From contig MABD01000036.1 in the NCBI GenBank assembly GCA_002162955.1, positions 1 through 60,799 of the forward strand: a stretch of 60,799 bases of DNA, written 5' to 3'. This DNA comes from Gammaproteobacteria bacterium 45_16_T64 (GTDB lineage Bacteria > Pseudomonadota > Gammaproteobacteria > Pseudomonadales > Ketobacteraceae). Below the pieces are notes generated by a model, which had not been told where the DNA came from, did no database searches, and saw nothing but the letters and a program-made list of their open reading frames with translations. A program made the position numbers and the translations under genes. Shown piece after piece: positions 13,501-22,500 of the stretch (positions within the stretch are counted from its first letter, which is position 1; each line of letters opens with the position of its first letter).

Positions 13501-16500
13501 CAAAGCACCATTATCGTCAGTACTGGTATAAGACAACAATTTATCCACGGTCATTAACGCTGGGTTAGCAAATACAACATCCTTAAGGTAGCTATCCGTT
13601 AACTGACGTTGTAGTACTTTGGTGGCCACTTGTTGCTTATTTTGATTGTATTCGAATAGGGTAACGATACCTTCAGCATTAATGGTTGCGACAACAGAAC
13701 CACGTTCATTGTATAGGGATACATTGTGCAAGGTGGTGTCTGAGCTCGCTTGCGAGTTTTCCAACACGTCAGTTAATGAACCGTTTGCACGTAGTGATTC
13801 TGAGACTAGCGCACTGTATCGAACCGTATCTATCAACTGGTTAAACCCGTTGTAGATAAACTCTGTCACAGCGCCGTCAGCAGACAATGTCGCTTGAATT
13901 TGGCCATTTACGTCATAAAAGGTGCGTGCTTCTCGCCCATTAATATCGCGAGTGAACTGGATATCTAATACAGTGGGAGTATCGCTGTTATAGGCGATAT
14001 CAAAGCTGCCCGTTGCTCCGCTGATTTCTTTATGGGTGAGTGAGTCTACGTAGAGAATTTCAAAATCATGGAGGCCGGTGGTTTGGTTTTCAGATATTTT
14101 AGTTGTTTCTAGGGAAAGCCCCGTTAACGAGACATTAAATTGTCCATTAGCACCCAGTTTCACATCAACATTTTTCCAGCCATTATTATCAACCGCATAA
14201 TCAAGGTCGGTAGCTGCTTTATAACGAATCCATACGTCCGTTGATGCCGGAACATTACCAGCATTCCATGTTAATGTGGGGGTAGTTGCAGGGACACCCA
14301 CCGCACCAACAGTATAAGGCACCATTCGATATTCAAATAATTCTGAGCCATTTTTATCAACCAAGGTAAATCGAACCAGATAGTGACCTTCTGGCAATGC
14401 TTCAGAGGTATCACTTCTAAAATTGACTGATCCACTCCAGTTTTGAATTTCTGAAACATTTGTAACTACATTGCGGCTATTTTCTGGGTTAAGGGCTGAT
14501 TCTAGTTGTGACAGGGATGATGAATTGAACCATTCACCTACGGTTTTTCCAGCGTAGATTTCGTCGAACGAAAAAATATCGACTTCAACTGAATCTAATG
14601 TTGACAGTTCATATTTCGTCAATATTTTATTTGGCAATTTCACTATTGAACCACTTTCAGACTCCGACAGCTCATCCGAATACATATCTAGCGCTATATT
14701 GCTCACAGTGCTTAACTTATAATTTAGTTCTTTAGGTGATGTTTTCCAATCAATATAATTACCATTCATCTCCGCTGTTATAGTCTGTGTCGAGGTAGTA
14801 CCGACAAACTTGCTCTCTTTATAAAAATCGAGCCTATATTTCAACCCCGAAACTGAAGGCAAGGATGTAATTCCATTAAACATCAAGCTTACACTAGATT
14901 TATCATTATCCAACTCACCAACAACATGTGACTCGGACATTAAGTCATCCCCCCCCTCTCCAACAAGAACAACATCAAATGTTGTAATATCCGCAGGTAA
15001 ATCAGGGAGTACGATTTCAAACGCAACCGAATCAGCCAGTTTAATCGAACCCTCTTGAAATGATATTGAATCTATTTTTTGCAAACCACTAAAATCTGTA
15101 ACATAAGTATGATGAGTATCCTTTATATCTGTATGAATTCTATGAGTCGCATAATATAAACTATAGCTACCGGGATTAATTCCATTTATCTCTGAATTCA
15201 AGTCACTAGAAAACATCGACACCGCCTTTGACCAGTCTCCCTGTAAATCTATACTGTGTCCTTGAACACCTGTATCTAAATTCTTACTCCAGGCTCCCGA
15301 ATTAGTGTCCTCTCGTCTCTCCGCATACGCACCAATGTACCCTTCAGTGGTTTTCCAATAGTCAACATACGCTCCAGGCTGGTATCCAAGAAGATCTATA
15401 TTTGATCTTTGAGTATTCTGGATAATCTCATTAGACTCATATAAGAAATAACTTCGTGTGGAATATGCAGGCCCTTCATTCCACTGACTTGTCCAAAAAT
15501 GCGCCGCATATTCAAAACCTGCATCACCATTAAAATCAGGAACGTCAATAACGGGTTTTCCATCCTTAAAGTAAAGGTTATCTGGCACCCTATTATCCGC
15601 AATCACATCGACCGATGCAGCAATTATTGTTTCCGCATTATTAGTGGTTTTATATATTCTATTCGGCATCACATCTAAAACAGCATAGATATTATTTTCA
15701 GATGCAGGGTATATCAAGGAGGAATTAGATTCGCTCGCTTGGTATGCAAGCGTATCAAAGTCATCAGAAATATTAGAAACAATAGTTTGAATCCCAGTAC
15801 CACCCACAATTTCACTTTCATTACGATAATCTATACGGTATTGCAGCCCATACTTTGTTGGAAACTCCGTCATTCCATCAACAGTAATTTGAATGCTTCC
15901 ATCTTCTTCTAAATCGCCAACACTGTACATATTGGCAACAAGATCATTCCCTTCTTCATCTAAAACAACAAAATCGAATGACATAACTTCATCAGGCATA
16001 TCTTTGAGCGTAATTTCGAATTCCACTGAATCACCTAACTGAAACGATCCCGAGTCTATTTTTTGCAATCCACCAAAGTCTGTGAGCGCAACATGTTCAG
16101 TGCCTTCCTCATCTGTGCGAACAAAATGAGAGGCATAATACAAGTCATAAGTACCGGAGCTAGCTGGATCTATTGGTAAATTTAATTGGTGACCATAAAG
16201 TCCTTTACGCCGATTAAACCCCCACTCCCCATCCATAGTCTTTTTCTCAATATATGCCCCTGCATATCCAGGTGTATCGACTTCCACGTCAGCCCAAATA
16301 AACGCCTTAAACTCCATCTCACTTTGATCCATACCATCGCTAAACCAATCGGGCTTATTGAGGTCTGGTAACGCCTCTCCTTCTTTAAAGACAAAATAAC
16401 TGCGAGTTGAATATCCTAATCCGTTCCAATAACCACTAGGGATGAATGTATCAACATACTCAAAACCCAAGTCACCATTGAGGTCTGACACCGATAAAAC

Positions 16501-19500
16501 TGGGGTACCATTTTTAAAAGATATATTTTCAGGTATTCGGTTATCCTTAGTGACCGTGACTGTGGAGCTAACATAACCACCGGAGATATCAGCTGCTCCC
16601 ACCTCAACCCCAGCAACAACATCTACCTCAACACTCTGTCCATAAAACCACCCCAACTCATCCGCCGTCGGCGTTCCCACCTGCTCAGCAATAAACGATC
16701 CATCTAACTGCGAATACAACTGCCCTTGCGCATCTTTATACGCAATACCATACGCATATTGGCTATCGTTCAATTCTTCAATCGTTAACGTATTTTCATC
16801 TAGCCCTTTTGCTATTTCAATGGTGTTGGTTGCATTGCTCGCAGGATCAAGGTATTGAACAATGTAATGAGTGCCAATATCTTGAACAGTCACTAAGCTT
16901 GTATTTTCATTAACAACCGAACTACCAACTAAGCTTCTGTCGTCTCCTACTTGATAAACCACAGGGGCTCCAGTTCGAATCAGAGCATCACTTTCGTCAT
17001 AATACGATAGTGTAACGGTGTAATTTCCATCCGCTAATGCTTCTCCATTACTCAGGTACACTTGCCCTGCATAACCCGCAATACTGCTAACGTTAGTGTC
17101 AACATCAAATGTTCCGGCATCACCCACTACCGTTGCATGAATTCGTGTCACATTAGGATTATCACTACTTGTAGTTTCACCAATAGCGACATATTGCTCC
17201 AACACTGTACCCGTTATTTCACCTAAGGTGACATTACCTTTTCGGGCACTCATGATAGTTTCTTGCTCACTGTGCTTTTCGAGTATTACAAATTCCCATT
17301 CGCTGTTCGGTGCGCCAACAATGGTGCTTTGGTATTGGCCGTTAAGCTCTGTAACAAGCAATTTTTGATACTCTTCTTCACTGCCTTTTGGTCTGATATG
17401 AAGCGCTAATTCGTGAGCTGCATTAATTGCATCGCCATCAACAGCCCAGGTAATTAGTTGCGTTACGGTATGCTGGTTATTACGTTGGTATTCAGCGTTC
17501 AGCGTTTCGGTTACCGCACCGTCCTCAACAAGGTCTACCGATAGAGAATAGAGCCCTTCTGCAAGTCTGTTGTCCGCAGATATATTGAGATAACCAGTAT
17601 AATTTTTATCAAGGCTTGCCCATGTCGTAACGGTATCAACCAATTCACCGTCACTGTTGGTAATGGTGGTTACTGCATAATCCAGGTTTTGTTGCTGCGT
17701 ACTGGTTAGGAAACCTTGAATACTGGTGCCTTGGCTTTGGCTGAGTTGTTGTGTTTTTACCGTAGCGGTAACGGAGTTAGCCTGAACAATATTGACACCA
17801 CCAGCCACTGCTGCGATGGACTCCAATACATCAGAAAATTGACGTAAGGTGGCTCCGTTTTGTTGTTCACTAACACGGTATTCCCACTGATCAACACGAT
17901 CACCATCAATGGCTTGTGATCCTAGGCTAACACTGTATTTTCCGTCAGATTGGGCAACCGAGGCATTCTGCCATTCAGTTTGGCCTTCTCGTCGATACTC
18001 TAACACTACGGTGGAATCAGTATGTTCTCCAGATTCCATTAGGCTATTAATAAGCAAGCTATTACCAAACTGCCCGCCATCACCTTTGACTGCCATATAA
18101 CTATGACTGGTTAAAAGAGATGTCGCGGTCGGATCACTATAACTCGCGTTAACCGTTTCATCGCCGGCTTTATGCAGTTCAATCGATGCGTAAGTGCCTT
18201 TTAGCGTAACCGTGACAACATAATCCGTATTAGCATCCAGATTCATTAACTGGCTGCCTGCACTTAAACTCTGAGTCGTGCTGTAAGCTTTATTGTCTTG
18301 AATATAAAGTCCGAGGTACGTAGTCGTGTTACTTGAACTCGTACCTTCCATTCCCAAAAAGCCAGAGTAGTCCAATCGCCCACTGTTAAAGTGGTAAGTC
18401 ATCTGGGTTTGCTTGGCCTTTGTTGCCGTTGGCAAACTGTTGTCATAATTCAGTGAGCCTGACACATTCACCCAGTTATCCGGCTGGTCAGGGTCATTAT
18501 GAATAAGCCGAATACCGTTATCATCGGTAATTACTCGCTTGTTTGCTGTTTCACTATCAATACCGTCAATACTATCGTTGATGACAAAGCCATGATTCGC
18601 CGTTAGTGCATCACTACCCAGCTCACTGAGATCTGCGAAATCAACCGTACGCGAAAACTGTTCCCATTCCAGTGTATGACTTGCCTGATGACTAGCGTTT
18701 AGCGTTCCTGTGTGCGTTACATTAACCGGTTGCTGTGCGTAAGCTTGAGTGATGCTGTCTTCTAACCCAGCATTCACTACGCCGGTTACCGAAGTACTGG
18801 TTGGATTCGTGGTTAAACCGGCAATCGATAACACACTGTATTGACCCAACAATCCCGTTAGGCTGGCACCAAGGTTACTGATTGCGGGTATATTCGTGTT
18901 AGGTTTAACATCAAACACGCTCACTTTCGGCAATGGTTCACCATCAACCTGTTCGATCAATACTTCGGTGTAATTTGGCTGTACACCATCAACGGTACCC
19001 GCTTGTCCAAAACGTAATTCTAGCTGCTCTGCGTTGATACCTTCCCATGTTAACTGTGCACCTTGTGACTGCGTACTGCTTGCATCAAGCTGATCGCTAA
19101 CCTGTAGTGTAAAGCCCTTCAAATCAACAACTGAGCTGTCCGCCAGTGTTGCTGTCACACTAACATCGTATTCACCCGACGTTAATGGTGTACCGTCGGT
19201 AAGTAATAATATGTTCTCGTACTTATCATCCGCAGGCCACGCTGTGCGATCCGTTGTTGTTGTACTGACAACAATATCCGTACCGGCATAACGAACTGTT
19301 GCCACAAGTAAAGTAATGCTTTCTTTGTAGGCTTGAACAATGCTGTCTTTATTGGCTTGATCATCACTAGGCTCAATGCCTAGATTTATCTCTGAAAATG
19401 CGAGTGGAATGTCGCCAGTGCTAATGTAACCTAAATAGTTACCCACTGAGCGTCCGTTATCACTGGCGTCAGCACCACTTAGCGTAAACTGATGTTCGTC

Positions 19501-22500
19501 AGCAAAAATATCATTTTGTTGTTGCCAGTCATTAACGACAGAAAGAACCGGATCGCTAACAAATCGTCCTACGATACTGGATTGTTCCGTGGTATTTTCT
19601 TGTTGGTACGTTAAACGATAACCGTACTCCCCTTCCACAAGGTTATACAAGGTGGCAATAAAGGCGTTATTGGTAGCAGCACTTTTACGGGCCAACGCAG
19701 AAGTATTTGTAACGGATGGGTCATACTCAATCACTTGAGTTTCACCAATGCCACCATCTTCTTTCCAGTAGGTCAGTTTAATCGAGTCTTGATCCACTGC
19801 GCCATAAATGGCATCACTTTCTACACCATCGACTCCTTCAGCAATCATTGCATCAAAATCAAACGTCAGCTCATGATCATAGGTGTAACGATCGCCTTGC
19901 TGGATAGTAAAAGGGGATGCATCAATCTCTTTTGTTTCAACCTCTCCCGTTTCAGGGTTCAGTTTCGACACTGAAACCACAACATCATAGACACCATCCG
20001 CCAATGGTGCCTCTGATAGACTTAAATAGCCGTTGTAGTGGTTTTTATAGGTTAGGTCAGTCACAGTGTTAGCAACCACCTCACCGGTGAAATAATTGCT
20101 AACCGTAGCAACAATTTGTTGGGTGTTATCAATGTCTAGATAATCTACATGCTCAGAATCCGTCAGATTAAAGAACCCATCAATCGCGACACCTGCGGTT
20201 TGTGTTCGTACTTGATAGTCACCGTTAATCACTACGTCAGTATAGGTTTGCGACGCTAAACCGGATTCTGCACTGTAAATAACCTCTGTATTGATTTGGT
20301 ATTTACCATCCGCCAACGTGCCGTCGGCTAATAGGGTTAAATGCCCATCATAGTGATCGGGGTTAAAAATGGTAGCAACCTCTTCTTGATATGAGGTATC
20401 CGCTATTGCTCTGCCTTCAACATCCAATCGAGTGAGTGTCGTTTTAATACTTTCGATATCCTGCAGATTAGCAAGATATTTATCTGCAGTGTTATCATCA
20501 AGATCAAAGAACTGGTTATACGACAACCCACCTTCGGTGATGACATTTCCATCTTCTAGGGTTTGTGCACTCCACTGCCCTTCGGTCCCCCACTCTTCCA
20601 TTTTCGTAATGTAAAAACGCTTATCACTGTAGTACCAGCTATCATCACCATAAGCTTGAACATAACTGCTTAGACGGCTCCCCATATTGTCAGGTAGCTC
20701 GCCGTGATCAACGAGAACACGCTGGCTTTTATTATCGAGACTCGAATCAGTGGAGGCACCTTCAATGGTTTTAGGGTAGTAATAGATATGGTATTCACCA
20801 CCTGACATTTCGATTTCGGCGACATAAATGGTGCCTATGTCGGTTGAACGATTTGAGGAAATTTGCCCATGATCATAGCCACGTACACTTATGGAGCTAT
20901 AGACATCATTACGGAGTAGTTTTATACCAATGCGGTTTCCTAGCTCATCGGTAATCCCCATAAAACCACGAAAGGTATTACTGTTAACGCCGCCAGTAAA
21001 CTCGTAGCGAATCACCGTACGCGTGCTATCATCCAACAAATAGCGTTTACTACCAATCAATTCTCGGTAGGCTACGTTTTCGGTGGAATCTACCGTGGTC
21101 ACTCGCATGACATTGGCACCATTAAGCTCGCCTAACTGGGTAATGTTAAAACTTTCAGCAGCCCCAACATTAAAATAGATACCGGTATCGCTGTTAATCG
21201 CGGCGTTATCTACATCACCAATTGTATAGCCGCTAAACCCGTAGTTATTGTCTTCATCGCTGAAATCGTTGTGATAATAGGTTGCTGCAGGTGGGCCATC
21301 AATGGCAACACCGGTTTCTGTCCAATCGGTAATGGCGAGTTGCTGCGTACTTGTACCATCCATTTCGAGGGTGGTATGCAGTACATCAAAATCCCCCCAC
21401 GTACTAAGATCCAATTGCGCAGCTTGGCTAATATCAGGGCGAGATGCTCCTTCTGCGTACACCCACAAGTAAGCAACATTATCTTTTACTTCTAGGTCTA
21501 CTTGTGAAGTACTACCCAAACTTCGAACGCCAAAAGAGTGCAAGCCCATTTCGCCATGAGCAGTCGTTGCTGCAAAAGTATACACCCCGGAAAAGCGCAC
21601 TCCCCATTGATTGCCATTACCGTCACTGATACCCACGAAGTCATGTTTGGTATCAGACACTCCGGCAAGATCTTGAGCCTTAAAACTAAAATTAAAATCA
21701 CGATTCGCGGCGTAATACTGATTACGGTGATAGGTAATTTCATCCCATGAATTGTACGATGAGTCACCCACCAACACCTGATTTACAGGACGCAAAAGTA
21801 GCTGATTATCGCTTGTTTCTAAATACTGAAGTGTGCTGCCCTCAAAACCAATGACATCAGAAGCAACACCATAGAAGCCGAGAGCTTCAATACTTTGGGT
21901 GAAATCTAACGTTCGCGAAGACGGTATATCAATCGCACTAACCACCGACTGAGTAAGTGCATCACTTGTCGTACCCACGGTTTGATAGGTGTAATTGTAA
22001 CCGGTTAAATCCGATCGCCCGATCTCATTACCCACTTCTTTACGTGAAGACAAGCCGATAGCAACATTATAATCCGTTGTTTGATGAAGTCCTTGCACCC
22101 ACGTATGGTTATCTACTGTAAAATGTTCTGCCGTTGCATAATTGTATTGTGCAAACGCACCCACGTCCGCAAGTGAGGGTCGGGAGATGGTGATATCACT
22201 GTCATTTAGCGGTGTAAAGCCTGGGTACGGTGTGGAGTGTTTTAACGTATTGGTAATTTGACCTTTACCGTCGTACTGGATTTCGCTGACATAACCTTCA
22301 CCATCAATGCTGTAAATTAAACGATTGGCATCGTCATATAAATTATGGGTAATACGGTCATCATTGCTAAACGAGGGACGTAGCGATTCTAGCGGTACAT
22401 CTAACGCGCGCACATTATCATCGCTGTTGGCAGAAAGGCGAGATAGCTGACTAACCGTGAGATAGTTGGCGTACTGAATAACACGGGTCACTTGCCCGGC

